Notes: a model not told the origin generated them from the letters alone. DNA of 64,000 bases from Arenibacter troitsensis (GCF_900177645.1 NZ_FXAO01000002.1:310001-374000); one strand, 5' to 3'. Positions 45,878-56,384 are shown, counted from the first letter of the stretch. Translations and numbers: made by a program.

Positions 45878-46057
45878 AATTCCATTGTTTAAATTTACAT
45901 ACAGATTGTTCTAACATACTAAATTTTCGCCTTTGCGTTCAAGACATTATAAAACTTGGCTTGTGCATACAAAATATGCCTTCAAAGGGTTTCTATGAAT
46001 GTCTAGAAACCCTCATCGGCATTTTAATTTAGTTATGTAAGGACCTGAAAAAGTATA

Positions 46058-47566
46058 CTAGTACCCAGGATTCTGTTCTTGCAGGTTGGCGTTGTTGGAA
46101 AACTCTACCAAAGGTATTGGATATAGAAAATATGACTTCCCTGTAATAGGGTGCGAAATTAATCTATTGCTTGGAAATGTTAATTCCCCCTTAATATCCA
46201 TTTGAAATTGGATTCTGTCCTTTAAAATGCCCCATCTATTCAAATCAAAATAGCGTTTGCTCTCAAAAGCCAGCTCTACCCTTCGTTCCTTTCTAATGGC
46301 TTCCCTAAACTCCTGTTGAGTGGTCAATGATAATGCATCATGTGCTCCAAGTCCAGCGTTCAACCTGATTTCATTTAGAAGGTCGAAGGCTTCTCCATTA
46401 GGCACATAACCAATTTCATTTAATGCCTCAGCCCTCATTAATAGCACATCCGCATATCTCATAATAGGAAAGTTCCATGTACTTTGATTTATGGGTTGAT
46501 CAACCTCATTAAAATACTTATTGATATATAGAAGACTACCCTTTGGTTGGTCGGGAAACAAGAAATTATCCAAATCATAACTGGCAAGGGTAACATCTTT
46601 CCGCTTATCTCCTGGCTCATATTCTTGAACAATGCCATTACCAGAAGACAAACTACCGCCTTCGCCGTTCCATGTATCATCTGTGGGCAAATTAGCCGAA
46701 CCACCCTGCAATGCAGGAGGTGCAAAAATATCACGGGTATTAATTGTTGTAGCCCCGGTCTCCCCTCCATATTGCACTTCAAAAATGGAGCCTGGACCAT
46801 TTTCTTGCGAACCGTTAAAATTATCCGCATAATTCTCTAAAAGACGTCCCTTTCCTATGATTTCACTGGTATTTGAAACTGCCCCTTCCCATTCTTCCAA
46901 TTCTAGATTTACAGTGGCCATCAATGCCAAAGCTGCATATTTCGTGGGCCTACCTACTTCTTTTCCGCTACCACCTGTATAGGCTGTAGGCAGTAGTGTT
47001 ATCGCATCTCCCAAATCCAATTTTATTTGGGTATAAATCTCCTGTATGGAAGATCTGGGCAATTCGGCGTCCGCAGGCGTTTTTATCTCATTTACCAATA
47101 AGGGTACGCCTCCATAGAACCTTACCAAATTAAAATAGTAATAAGCACGCATAAACTTGCATTGCCCTTCTATTAAACGCCTCATTTCATCACTTGAAAA
47201 CGATTCAACCAACGGCAATCTTTCCAGCACGGTATTGGCCCGGGTAATCCCACGATAATGATTTTCCCAAGTTGTCTCTATAAGACCGAATGCTTCGTCA
47301 ATATTAAAAATATCGGATTCCGTTTCTTTACGCCAAGTCCAAGTATCGTCACTTGACCTTCCGGCCATCTGCACCATGGTACCACCTGCATAAATATTGT
47401 GCAAAGGTTGAAATATACCATTGACACCTGTAATTAGTCCTTCTTCCGTCGACAATAGCGCATCCAGAGCTACTTGTCCTTCTGGCTCTGGTTCTAAAAT
47501 TTTACTACAGTTATGGAACAATATTCCGATTAATACTAGACCTATATATTTTATATAATTATTCAT
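46058..47566 (-). CDS. susD: SusD/RagB-family surface glycan-binding lipoprotein
   Basis: 502 residues: lipoprotein signal (GILFHNCSK, Cys20), then the SusD/RagB TPR-rich fold (LSTEEGLITGVNGIFQPLH, CKFMRAYYYFNLVRFYGGVPLL, and the C-terminal NEIRLNAGL, FREAIRKERRVELAFESKRYFDLNRWG). It caps the SusC barrel at the outer membrane and captures oligosaccharides. Directly downstream of susC (15 bp), same operon. Ligand not determinable from sequence. Confidence 0.95.
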   Translation of the reverse strand: MNNYIKYIGLVLIGILFHNCSKILEPEPEGQVALDALLSTEEGLITGVNGIFQPLHNIYAGGTMVQMAGRSSDDTWTWRKETESDIFNIDEAFGLIETTWENHYRGITRANTVLERLPLVESFSSDEMRRLIEGQCKFMRAYYYFNLVRFYGGVPLLVNEIKTPADAELPRSSIQEIYTQIKLDLGDAITLLPTAYTGGSGKEVGRPTKYAALALMATVNLELEEWEGAVSNTSEIIGKGRLLENYADNFNGSQENGPGSIFEVQYGGETGATTINTRDIFAPPALQGGSANLPTDDTWNGEGGSLSSGNGIVQEYEPGDKRKDVTLASYDLDNFLFPDQPKGSLLYINKYFNEVDQPINQSTWNFPIMRYADVLLMRAEALNEIGYVPNGEAFDLLNEIRLNAGLGAHDALSLTTQQEFREAIRKERRVELAFESKRYFDLNRWGILKDRIQFQMDIKGELTFPSNRLISHPITGKSYFLYPIPLVEFSNNANLQEQNPGY

Positions 47567-47581
47567 GTTGTCATTTTTACG

Positions 47582-50500
47582 TTAAAAACCAATTTTCACC
47601 CCTAAGTTATATTGCTTGGTATTGGGATAAGGTGTATAATCTATACCAGCAGACAATAGGCTTTCCCTACTTGATGCCTCAGGATCCAAACCTGTGTACT
47701 TTGTAAAAGTCAGTAGATTGGTGGCCGATATTGTAAATTGGGCACTACTAATAAAAGATGTCTCGAATATTTTACCGGGAAGGTCATATGTTAGAGCAAC
47801 GTTCTTAACCCTTAAAAAACTTGCATCTTCCAGAAAGCGGGTAGATGCCAAAGTGGCCAAGGTGGTGGTTGTACCTCCTTGGGAAGGTCTTGGGGAGGTC
47901 GCTGATGGATTATCAGGAGTCCAAAAATCGGCAGCTTCCGCAAAATTCTGGACAAAAGGAACTCCTCTAGAGAATAGGTTTCTAGCTGTGTTATAGAGTT
48001 TATTTCCTGTTGCAAAATTCATAAAAACAGATAAAGAAAGATTTTTATAAGAAAAGGTATTGTCCATTCCTCCAATAAATTTTGGGTGAGGGTTACCTAC
48101 AAAAGCTCTATCTCCAGCATCTAAAAGACCATTGTTGTTAAGATCCTTGTATTTTGGATCTCCCGGCACCGCATTAAACCATGTAGCTGCCTCAGCCTCT
48201 TCGCCCAACTGCCACATTCCGTCAAATATGTACATATTAAATGCACCCACTGGTCTCCCAGCTACCGTTAAATTCGTTGGAACATTGGATAAGGGTATAT
48301 TCTGGCCCGGTATTTCCAAAGGTTCCCCAGCGGAATTGCTCCCTATGTCCAATACTTCATTCTTATTGTAAGAGATATTGAAATCTGTAGACCATTTAAA
48401 TTTTCCTGTCAGGTTTCTGGTGAAGATGGCAAATTCGACACCCGAATTTCGCACCGAACCAATATTCACAATAGGAGGATTGGGTACACCCGCTGTCAAA
48501 GGAATTGGGTTCTGAATCAATAGATCTTCCGATTTCTTATCGTAATAATCTATGGTACCGCTAATTCTGCTTTTGAATAAGGCAAAATCAACACCAATAT
48601 CCAATTGCTTGTTCGCCTCCCACTGTAAGGATGGATTTCCAATATTGGATGCCGAGTTGCCGACCACCACAGAATTACCAAATACATAGGGTGTGGAAGC
48701 CGCTCTTGTTATAAACTCGAAATTACCAATATTCTGATTTCCAGTAAGACCATAACTTACTCTAAACTTAAGATCATTCAAAGTAGTGCTGTTCTTCAAA
48801 AAGTTTTCCTGCGATACCCTCCAGGCAAGTGAGGCCGAAGGAAATACACCATATCTTTTATCCGGTCCGAAACGTGAAGATCCATCCCTTCTTACCGTGG
48901 CAGTTAATAAATACCGATCATCATAACCGTAATTCATTCTTGCAAAGGTAGAGGCCAGTCCCCCCTTCACATTACTTCCTGTACTATTAAAACTGGTCTG
49001 ATTTGATAACTGATTCAAAGCATTATCAATGGTCCCCGTTCCAAAAGCAGAAGTCCTGCGCAATAGGAATTGTTGAGCGGATACCCCTACCAATAATTTT
49101 AAATCATGCTTATCAAACTCTTTAGTATAATCCAAAGTGGCATCTGCCACCCAGTTGGTATCACTGTTATTGGATACTCTAACCGAGCCTTGGGTGTTGA
49201 TCATTCTTCCAATTGAATAAATCGGATTATAGGTGTACCCCTCAACACGGACTAAATCGCCACCCAAATTGGTGTTAAAGAAAAGGCCTTCCATAAGTCT
49301 GATATTCGCTTGGAAATTCCCCAGTAATCTTGTAGTGTTCAATTCTTTGGTAGGTAATAAAAGTGGAACCAAAGGATTGGAATTTGCACCAAAATATGGA
49401 GCCGATGCGGTATCTATATTGGCAAGTTCACCATTCTCATCATATGCCGGTGTGTAACTATGATGGTAAACAAAACCTCTATAACCAGTAGCACCCCAGT
49501 CATCCCCATCGGAATAGTTTTGAGGCTGGAAGCTCCCGGTAATATTAGTACTAATTTTAAGCCAATCGTTAACTTGTGAACTTAAATTGGTTCTTAAAGA
49601 ATATGTTTTTATATCTGTATTCAACAAAATACCGGTACGGTTCTGGTACGAGGCGGAAGCCGAATATTGTGTGTTCTCGGTACCTCCAGAATAATTTAAA
49701 TTATGAATTTGACGAATACCGGCACGTGTACCTAGGTCTTGCCAATCGTTATCTACTTGCCAAATAGGGTTACTTGGATCATCATAAACGGCAGTACTTC
49801 TATTGGAATTTTTAAATGCCTCCACAAAAAGTAATCTCTGCTGTTCTGTAGACATAACATCATAGCGCTCTGAAATATGTTCTATACTCAAATCTGAACT
49901 ATACGTTAGTTGGGGTTTGCCAACCGTTCCTTTTTTAGTAGTGACAATTACAACTCCGTTTGCAGCCCTAGCCCCATAGATAGCAGTTGCTGAAGCATCT
50001 TTCAAAATATCTATGGAAGAAATATCTTTAGGGTTTATAGTAGAAAAACTTGCACTGACCAATGGAACCCCGTCCACAACGATCAACGGTTCATTACTAC
50101 CGGTCACTGATCCAACACCACGGATAGCTATTTGAAACTTTCCGTCCAGATCTCCACCGGATTGTCTAATTTGAACCCCACTACTGCGCCCCTGTAAAGC
50201 ATCTGAAAAGTTTGCCGTAGGTCTACTCTGTAATTTTTCTTCGGAAATATTGGACACAGCTCCGGTGATATCCGACTTCTTTTGCACACCATAACCTACC
50301 ACAACTACTTCATCAAGTCCCGCAGCACTTTCTTCCAGAACAATATTAACACTGGCCTGTCCATTAAGTGGAATTTCCTTGGTAGAGTACCCAATATAGG
50401 AAACCACTAAAGTTGAATTGGCATTGGCTACATCAATGGAAAAATTTCCATCAAAATCGGCGGTAACACCATTGGTAGTACCCTTTTCTACCACATTGGC

Positions 50501-50968
50501 ACCTGCCAAAGGAATACCGTCGATATCCGTAACAAGTCCGGAAACTAAGCTCTGAAGTTTGATTGGACCACTCTGGACCTCCTGATGGAGAGTACTGGTC
50601 CGAGCCTCACGTTCTTTGAGGAAAATTTGTTTATCTACCACATTGTGGGTAGTCTTAGTGTTTCCAAATATCCTTTCAAGGATACTGGTAACCAATTCCT
50701 TATTGGCTTTTACACTAACTACACGGTTTAGATCAACTTCCTTTATTTGGTATACAAAATGAAAATCGGTTTTACTCTCTATTTCATCAATAAGCCTTTC
50801 TACGGTAACATTGTTAAGGTTCAATGTAATCTTTGTACGCTGGGCATAGGATGAATTGGCCTGCATGGTAAACAGTACCAAAAACATGAATAACATACTG
50901 ATCTTCATCTTTAAACTGAGTTTAAGCAATGGGTACGACCTTCTCTTTTGGTCAAGAATTTTTTTCAT
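47582..50968 (-). CDS. susC: SusC/RagA TonB-dependent outer-membrane transporter with STN domain
   Basis: 1128 residues. Order: signal peptide (about 25-43), a secretin/TonB short N-terminal (STN) domain (about 45-120, ITLNLNNVTVERLIDEIE), a carboxypeptidase-regulatory-like domain (about 142-212), TonB box-like DEVVVVGYG, plug with SDALQGRSSGVQIR and ILKDASATAIYGARAANGV, and a 22-strand barrel ending LGVKIGF. The STN domain is the hallmark of transporters that signal to a FecR anti-sigma. With SusD it imports the glycan that the sulfatases process. Confidence 0.96.
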   Translation of the reverse strand: MKKILDQKRRSYPLLKLSLKMKISMLFMFLVLFTMQANSSYAQRTKITLNLNNVTVERLIDEIESKTDFHFVYQIKEVDLNRVVSVKANKELVTSILERIFGNTKTTHNVVDKQIFLKEREARTSTLHQEVQSGPIKLQSLVSGLVTDIDGIPLAGANVVEKGTTNGVTADFDGNFSIDVANANSTLVVSYIGYSTKEIPLNGQASVNIVLEESAAGLDEVVVVGYGVQKKSDITGAVSNISEEKLQSRPTANFSDALQGRSSGVQIRQSGGDLDGKFQIAIRGVGSVTGSNEPLIVVDGVPLVSASFSTINPKDISSIDILKDASATAIYGARAANGVVIVTTKKGTVGKPQLTYSSDLSIEHISERYDVMSTEQQRLLFVEAFKNSNRSTAVYDDPSNPIWQVDNDWQDLGTRAGIRQIHNLNYSGGTENTQYSASASYQNRTGILLNTDIKTYSLRTNLSSQVNDWLKISTNITGSFQPQNYSDGDDWGATGYRGFVYHHSYTPAYDENGELANIDTASAPYFGANSNPLVPLLLPTKELNTTRLLGNFQANIRLMEGLFFNTNLGGDLVRVEGYTYNPIYSIGRMINTQGSVRVSNNSDTNWVADATLDYTKEFDKHDLKLLVGVSAQQFLLRRTSAFGTGTIDNALNQLSNQTSFNSTGSNVKGGLASTFARMNYGYDDRYLLTATVRRDGSSRFGPDKRYGVFPSASLAWRVSQENFLKNSTTLNDLKFRVSYGLTGNQNIGNFEFITRAASTPYVFGNSVVVGNSASNIGNPSLQWEANKQLDIGVDFALFKSRISGTIDYYDKKSEDLLIQNPIPLTAGVPNPPIVNIGSVRNSGVEFAIFTRNLTGKFKWSTDFNISYNKNEVLDIGSNSAGEPLEIPGQNIPLSNVPTNLTVAGRPVGAFNMYIFDGMWQLGEEAEAATWFNAVPGDPKYKDLNNNGLLDAGDRAFVGNPHPKFIGGMDNTFSYKNLSLSVFMNFATGNKLYNTARNLFSRGVPFVQNFAEAADFWTPDNPSATSPRPSQGGTTTTLATLASTRFLEDASFLRVKNVALTYDLPGKIFETSFISSAQFTISATNLLTFTKYTGLDPEASSRESLLSAGIDYTPYPNTKQYNLGVKIGF

Positions 50969-51137
50969 ACTTTTATAATGTTTGATTGTGGTTATACTTA
51001 ATGGTTAATCACTTCTACCGATCGGGAAATGGTGACGCATTTTCCGATTTTTTTATGATCCTTTACAAGGGCGGTACAAAGTGGTTTTTTGGTTGTTTTT
51101 AGTTCTTCATTGGCTGTTTTTATTTAGTTTTTATTAT

Positions 51138-52304
51138 TTAGTTTACAATTATTTCGCGCTCATTAATTACGGAATAATCAATATTGTACTCTCCCTTAAA
51201 GTAGTCCAATATTTTATGGATAGGCATATCCCCAAAACTGGCATTGAATTTGGCCGAAGCCAGTTTTGCATTATTATTGACGATATTTACATCGTAATGT
51301 CGCTCTAGTTTTTTTAGGATATTATCGAAGGTCATATTCCTAAAAACCAATACCCCATTAACCCAGGAAGTATATATACTGGTGACCACTTCTTCCGTTG
51401 TAATATTTCCCTCGGCCTTATCATAACTACCTTTATGGCCTGGAACAAGCAGTGTTCCTTCTCCTCCATCGGATAATTCCGTTCCTGGATACATCCCTAC
51501 AGAACCCTCTACCAATACCACCTCTTTCAATTGATCTTCTGGATAAGCCGACACATTGAACTTTGTTCCAAACACCTTGATGTCCAAGTCAGCAGCATTT
51601 AATATAAACGGACGGTCCGTATCCTTAGCCACTTCAAGAAAGGCTTCACCTGTTAGGTAAACCCTTCGCTCTTTACCTATTATAAATTCAACGGGATACC
51701 TTAGGGACGAACCCGAATTTAAATAGGCCACAGAACCATCCGACAATTTTAGTTCAAAGTGCTTGCCATATGGTACATGAAGTGTGTTGTATATAGGTTC
51801 TCCCGAACCAGTCTTGCCCCCATTGGTATATACAAGTTGATTGCCCACTTGGGAACCGACTACATTGCCTTCTGAGTCTATTACTTCTGAGGTGCCGTCT
51901 TCAGATATTACTTGGATATTTCCATCCTCCCGTTCCAGCGTAATGAAATTCTCTTTAGGGCCGAATTCTTTGACAGGATTATCTTTGGTTACATTTTCAT
52001 TGACAAAGTACCCCAAAGTCATTGATAATATTACAATTGCCGCATATTTCAGAACACTTCTGTACTTGAATCTTTCCAGATGGCTTTTGTCTTTCTTAAT
52101 TTTATCCAGCAAAAGGCGTTTTGATTTCTCTGTATCGTAGGATTTCATTTTACGGTCAATTCTATAATTTAATCTTATATAATCACTAAAAAGCTGATTA
52201 TTCAAAGGCTTCTTCAGTTCAATTTCCAATTGATCCAATTCCTTAGCTGAAATCGAAGACGTAATATATTTTACTATTAATTTATATACCTTTTTTGGTT
52301 TCAT
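51138..52304 (-). CDS. FecR-family anti-sigma factor
   Basis: 388 residues: cytoplasmic N-terminus (1-85), transmembrane helix about 86-103 (YAAIVILSMTLGYFV), periplasmic FecR domain (about 180-275, LHVPYGKHFELKLSDGSVAYLNSGSSLRYP) and a C-terminal DUF4974 domain (about 315-388, MTFDNILKKLERHYDV). It is expected to hold the divergent ECF sigma factor inactive until the STN domain of SusC contacts it. Encoded just upstream of susC, 169 bp away. Confidence 0.93.
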   Translation of the reverse strand: MKPKKVYKLIVKYITSSISAKELDQLEIELKKPLNNQLFSDYIRLNYRIDRKMKSYDTEKSKRLLLDKIKKDKSHLERFKYRSVLKYAAIVILSMTLGYFVNENVTKDNPVKEFGPKENFITLEREDGNIQVISEDGTSEVIDSEGNVVGSQVGNQLVYTNGGKTGSGEPIYNTLHVPYGKHFELKLSDGSVAYLNSGSSLRYPVEFIIGKERRVYLTGEAFLEVAKDTDRPFILNAADLDIKVFGTKFNVSAYPEDQLKEVVLVEGSVGMYPGTELSDGGEGTLLVPGHKGSYDKAEGNITTEEVVTSIYTSWVNGVLVFRNMTFDNILKKLERHYDVNIVNNNAKLASAKFNASFGDMPIHKILDYFKGEYNIDYSVINEREIIVN

Positions 52305-52414
52305 TAGCTACACAATTCACATTTATACGAAGCCATTTTAAGAAACCCTTATTTTTTTCACATTTTTTTTTCATATTTACCATATTATCGAACCAAAAAA
52401 AACCAAATCGAGAA

Positions 52415-53011
52415 ATGAGGGGGAATTTTGAGAGCCAATCCGTTCTAATAGAAGGCCTAAAACAGGGCAATGAAGGTGCCTATGAATATTTGGTGGAACA
52501 TTATCACAATAGACTATGTGTCTATGCCCACAGTCTTATAAGGGATGATCTTATGGCCGAGGATATTGTACAAAATGTCTTTGTTCAAGTTTGGGAAAAG
52601 CGACACAAACTGAAACATGACTTTTCCTTGGAAAATTACCTTTATAAATCCGTTCATAATAAATTTATAGACCAGTACAGAAAAGGCAAAGCGGTTATGG
52701 CCCTCGAAAAAAAGTATATCGAAGCCTTGGAGTTGGCGGTTGAGGAACAGGACGAATTACAAGAACAAAAAATATTGGGCATACTTTTTAATGCCATATA
52801 TGAACTGCCCCCTAAATGCCAGCAGATTTTTCTAATGAGCAAAAAGGAAGGCCTTACGAATATTGAAATATCTGAATACCTTAACGTATCCAAAAAGACT
52901 GTGGAGGGCCAGATCACCAAGGCTTTTGGCATTCTTAGGGAGAAATTGGGCAAGAAATATGAGGTGATCATGATGGTGGTTTTTGGCAGTGAAACTAAAC
53001 GCCTAATTTAA
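52415..53011 (+). CDS. RNA polymerase ECF-type sigma-70 factor (FecI-like)
   Basis: 198 residues from ATG 52415 (MRGNFESQSVL); an upstream frame to 52295 is AT-rich and implausible. Region 2 (YLVEHYHNRLCVYAHSLIRDD...AEDIVQNVFVQVWEK) and region 4 (LPPKCQQIFLMSKKEGLTNIEISEYLNVSKKTVEGQI) are clear, no region 3. It presumably activates the susC operon. Unusually it is divergent from its FecR partner rather than upstream of it in the same direction. Confidence 0.93.
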   Translation: MRGNFESQSVLIEGLKQGNEGAYEYLVEHYHNRLCVYAHSLIRDDLMAEDIVQNVFVQVWEKRHKLKHDFSLENYLYKSVHNKFIDQYRKGKAVMALEKKYIEALELAVEEQDELQEQKILGILFNAIYELPPKCQQIFLMSKKEGLTNIEISEYLNVSKKTVEGQITKAFGILREKLGKKYEVIMMVVFGSETKRLI

Positions 53012-53340
53012 TGGACTTCCTACACTATTATCGAATATATTTGACGACAAAATCTCTCGGCTCATAAAATTGGTACTACCATCACTAATATTTTGGGATA
53101 AATTATTGTTCGATCCAAAATTCTAAAAATCATTTACTCAAAGAATTGGGCAAACATTGGAACTAAATATTACCTCTTAAATTACCGCCATCCATTTTAT
53201 AGTTGAACTTAGGAACCTAGATCCTAATTGGGAAATTAAATACATAATAAGGTACATTCTTGATAAAAACAATGGTATACCCCTAATATGAATCCAATAA
53301 TTTCGTAAATTGAACATAATCACACTCTTATATTATAATC
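53012..53340. other. Intergenic region between the sigma factor and the hydroxylase genes
   Basis: 329 bp, AT-rich, no gene, hairpin or clear promoter recognised. Presumably contains the iorA promoter. Confidence 0.4.
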
Positions 53341-53805
53341 ATGGCAAATTTCAATCTAAAAATCAACGGAAAAACTCAGCAATTGGATGTGGATCCCACT
53401 ACACCCATGCTTTGGGTATTACGAGACCATTTGAAATTGGTAGGTACCAAATACGGTTGCGGTATTTCACAATGTGGTGCATGTACCATACATCTTGGCG
53501 ATAATGCAGTACGTTCTTGCCAACTGCCTGTTTCAGCAGTGGGCAACCAAGAGATTACGACCATCGAAGGTCTGTCTGAAAACGGCGATCATCGCGTGCA
53601 ACTGGCCTGGCTGGAGGAAGATGTTTATCAATGTGGTTATTGTCAGGCAGGACAGATCATGAACGCGAGTGCATTTCTAAAAAAGAATCCAAATCCCACC
53701 GATGAAGAGATCGAAGGAGCCATGAACGGAAATATTTGTCGCTGTGGAACCTACACACGAATCAAGAAAGCTATCAAGACCGCGGCTAATTCAAAAATCG
53801 CTTAA
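53341..53805 (+). CDS. iorA: (2Fe-2S) subunit of an aldehyde/isoquinoline oxidoreductase-type hydroxylase
   Basis: 154 residues with two [2Fe-2S] sites: plant-type [15 protein letters not shown]...RSC and the helical [10 protein letters not shown]...[11 protein letters not shown]. No FAD domain. With the next gene it forms the two-subunit molybdenum hydroxylase of the IorAB type (isoquinoline 1-oxidoreductase); real substrates are N-heterocycles or aldehydes and cannot be set here. 32 bp upstream of iorB, same operon. Confidence 0.9.
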   Translation: MANFNLKINGKTQQLDVDPTTPMLWVLRDHLKLVGTKYGCGISQCGACTIHLGDNAVRSCQLPVSAVGNQEITTIEGLSENGDHRVQLAWLEEDVYQCGYCQAGQIMNASAFLKKNPNPTDEEIEGAMNGNICRCGTYTRIKKAIKTAANSKIA

Positions 53806-53837
53806 AAATTACCTGGTACATCAAAATAAGTAAAATC

Positions 53838-56036
53838 ATGACACTGATAAAAACTCAATATAATCGTCGTTCCTTTATAAAAGTTTCAGCCGCTGCAGGT
53901 GGTGGTATGCTCATAGGGTTTAGCTGGCTCAACGGCTGTAAGCCAAATACACCTGAACCGGAGGCGGGAGTGGCAATGCCAAAAGAATGGTTCGAAATCA
54001 ACGGATATATTAAAATTGGGGACACCGGTATGGTAACCATTTATTCCCCCAATCCGGAAATAGGACAAAACGTGCGTACCTCCATGCCCATGATTGTAGC
54101 AGAAGAGTTGGATGTACCTTGGGAAAATGTGGTAGTGGAACAGGCGCCTCTAAACACAGGTTGGTACCAGAATCAATTTGCGGGTGGAAGTCTGTCCATT
54201 CGTTTAAGCTGGAATGCCTTGCGAATGGCAGGAGCAACTGGCAGAAGAATGTTATTGGAAGCAGCTGCAAAAGAATGGGGCGTACAGTTGTCTGATCTGA
54301 CCGCTAGTAATGGGGTAATCAAAGAGAATGTTGGAGAACGAACAGTTACCTACGGGGAGATAGCCTCCAAGGCTGTTGGAATTGAAGTACCAAAGGAAGT
54401 GGAGCTAAAAGGAGTCAAGGATTTCAAATTGATAGGCAGCAGTATCAAGAATGTAGATGGCAAAAAAATAGTTACGGGCCAACCTTTGTTTGGACTGGAT
54501 TTCCATAGGGATGGTATGCAACTGGCCATGATACAACACCCTCCGGCATTTGGCATGACGATAAAAGACTTTAACGAAGCAGAGATAAAAAGTATGCCCG
54601 GGGTAAAAGATGCCTTTATAGTTGACACTACCCTTGAAGAGCCTGGTGGGTTCGACGAAAAAGGTTTTAAACAGTTAATTGCCATTGTTGGCGAATCTAC
54701 CTGGCAATTAATGCAAGCCAAAAAGGCCCTAAAAGCTAATTGGGAAACTACCGGAGAATTGGAAAGTTCCGAAATACATGTAAAAAGACTGGAAAAGGCA
54801 CTGATGTCCGGGGAGGTACAGGAAAGTAGAAGGGATGGAAATCCGGAAGCCGCCTTTAAAAAAGCTACGAAAATTATTGAAAGAACCTATAGTGCCCCTT
54901 TCATTGCCCACAATACCTTGGAACCAATGAACTTTTTTGCCAATGTCACGGAAGATTCGGCAGAACTTATTGGTCCAACACAAACCCCGGAAGCCCTGGA
55001 AGGTTCGGTATCCAAATTATTAAACCTGCCGTTGGAAAATGTAACGGTAAACATGACGCGTATTGGTGGGGGTTTTGGAAGAAGACTTTATGTACATTTT
55101 GGAGTTGAAGCAGCTGCCATTTCCAAAAAAATAGGGGCTCCCGTTAAACTTATCTATAGCAGGGAGGATGATATGACCCAAGGAACCTATCGCCCAACCT
55201 ATCGTTCTGTCTATAAAGCGGGACTCGATGAAAACAATAATCTAATCGCTTTCACCGTAAAGGGTGCCGGGTTGCCCGAAGGTCCCGTATTTCCAAACCG
55301 ATTTCCGGCTGGGGCAGTTGAAAATTATTCTGCCGAAAAAATTAAGGCGCCAACCAATGTTACCACTGGGGCCTGGCGGGCACCAAGATCTAATTTTACA
55401 GCGGGTGCCGAACAATCTTTTCTTGACGAAGTGGCTGAAGCCGCAGGCAAAGATCCTATTGATTTTCGTTTGGAATTATTTGATCGTGCCATAAAAGATC
55501 CTGTTGGTGAGAAACATGAATACGAAGCAGAGCGCTACGCAGGAGTTTTGAAACTGGTCAAGGAAAAGGCCGATTGGGGAGCTACAAAACCTAATGTTCA
55601 TCGTGGAGTAGCTGCCTATTTTTGTCATTCAACCTATGTCGCCGAAGTATTTGATATAGTCCTCAACAATGGACAGCCAATTGTGGAAAAGGTATGGTGT
55701 GCCGTGGATTGCGGAATTGTAGTGAACAGGGATGCCGCCAAGAATATGATTCAAGGTGGTGTTATCGATGGTATTGGACATTCCATGTATAGCCAGCTAA
55801 CCTTTGAAAATGGGGCGCCCAAACAGATGAATTTCGACAAATATCAGTTGATCAGACATTCACAGGCACCAAAGGAAATTGAGGTTTTCTTTGTTGAAAA
55901 CGAAATAGACCCAACCGGATTGGGAGAACCAGGCCTACCTCCAGCTATAGGGGCCTTGGCCAATGCCCTATACAAAGCAACCGGACAACGGCATTATCAT
56001 CAGCCTTTTGTGACCGAAAAACAAGTAGTGGGATAA
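53838..56036 (+). CDS. iorB: Molybdopterin-binding subunit of an IorB-type hydroxylase, Tat-exported
   Basis: 732 residues. A twin-arginine signal (NRRSFIKVSAAAGGGMLIGF, residues 9-28) indicates folded export to the periplasm. Then xanthine-dehydrogenase-family cofactor domains with AGGSLSIRLSWNALRMAGATGRRML, IERTYSAPFIAHNTLEPMN, TRIGGGFGRRLYVH (molybdopterin) and VDCGIVVNRDAAKNMIQGG...GLGEPGLPPAIGALANA, the C-terminal GEP motif holding the catalytic Glu. Molybdenum would be bound as MCD or MPT. No maturation chaperone or cytochrome is in the window. Confidence 0.9.
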   Translation: MTLIKTQYNRRSFIKVSAAAGGGMLIGFSWLNGCKPNTPEPEAGVAMPKEWFEINGYIKIGDTGMVTIYSPNPEIGQNVRTSMPMIVAEELDVPWENVVVEQAPLNTGWYQNQFAGGSLSIRLSWNALRMAGATGRRMLLEAAAKEWGVQLSDLTASNGVIKENVGERTVTYGEIASKAVGIEVPKEVELKGVKDFKLIGSSIKNVDGKKIVTGQPLFGLDFHRDGMQLAMIQHPPAFGMTIKDFNEAEIKSMPGVKDAFIVDTTLEEPGGFDEKGFKQLIAIVGESTWQLMQAKKALKANWETTGELESSEIHVKRLEKALMSGEVQESRRDGNPEAAFKKATKIIERTYSAPFIAHNTLEPMNFFANVTEDSAELIGPTQTPEALEGSVSKLLNLPLENVTVNMTRIGGGFGRRLYVHFGVEAAAISKKIGAPVKLIYSREDDMTQGTYRPTYRSVYKAGLDENNNLIAFTVKGAGLPEGPVFPNRFPAGAVENYSAEKIKAPTNVTTGAWRAPRSNFTAGAEQSFLDEVAEAAGKDPIDFRLELFDRAIKDPVGEKHEYEAERYAGVLKLVKEKADWGATKPNVHRGVAAYFCHSTYVAEVFDIVLNNGQPIVEKVWCAVDCGIVVNRDAAKNMIQGGVIDGIGHSMYSQLTFENGAPKQMNFDKYQLIRHSQAPKEIEVFFVENEIDPTGLGEPGLPPAIGALANALYKATGQRHYHQPFVTEKQVVG

Positions 56037-56120
56037 GAAAATTGGATTTGGTGGAATTCCCGTATATGTCTTAAAAACTGAAATTATGGAAACCATTAAA
56101 TTTTATTTTGAAATATAACA

Positions 56121-56268
56121 GGTATTAAACCTCAGGGCAAGCCCTGAACCCAATAATAGGAATCGACCCAAGGGTAGAGGTATTGTACCTAGATTCCGCC
56201 GAAAAAAGGAGGGATTAATTCAATTTTCAGTGGGTCTTACTGACTTCTCAAAATTGAATTTTACTAAT
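56121..56268 (+). repeat. Dispersed structured intergenic repeat, copy 2
   Basis: Same orientation as the copy at 1199-1351. It keeps CAGGGCAAGCCC, GAACCCAATAAT, GAATCGACC, CCGCCGAAAAA and TCTTACTGACTTCTCAAAAT; substitutions and a few indels are spread along it, and CAATTTT/AAAATTG pairing near the end is retained. Located between iorB and the next gene. No ORF. Confidence 0.75.
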
Positions 56269-56384
56269 AATATCCAATATCAGGATTTGAGCAGGTGTCT
56301 ATCAAAGAATATTTATTATATATGAAGCTTCACAGGCATTAGTATGCTACATTTTGTAGCAACTGTTAAAAGAGCTGCATTTAA

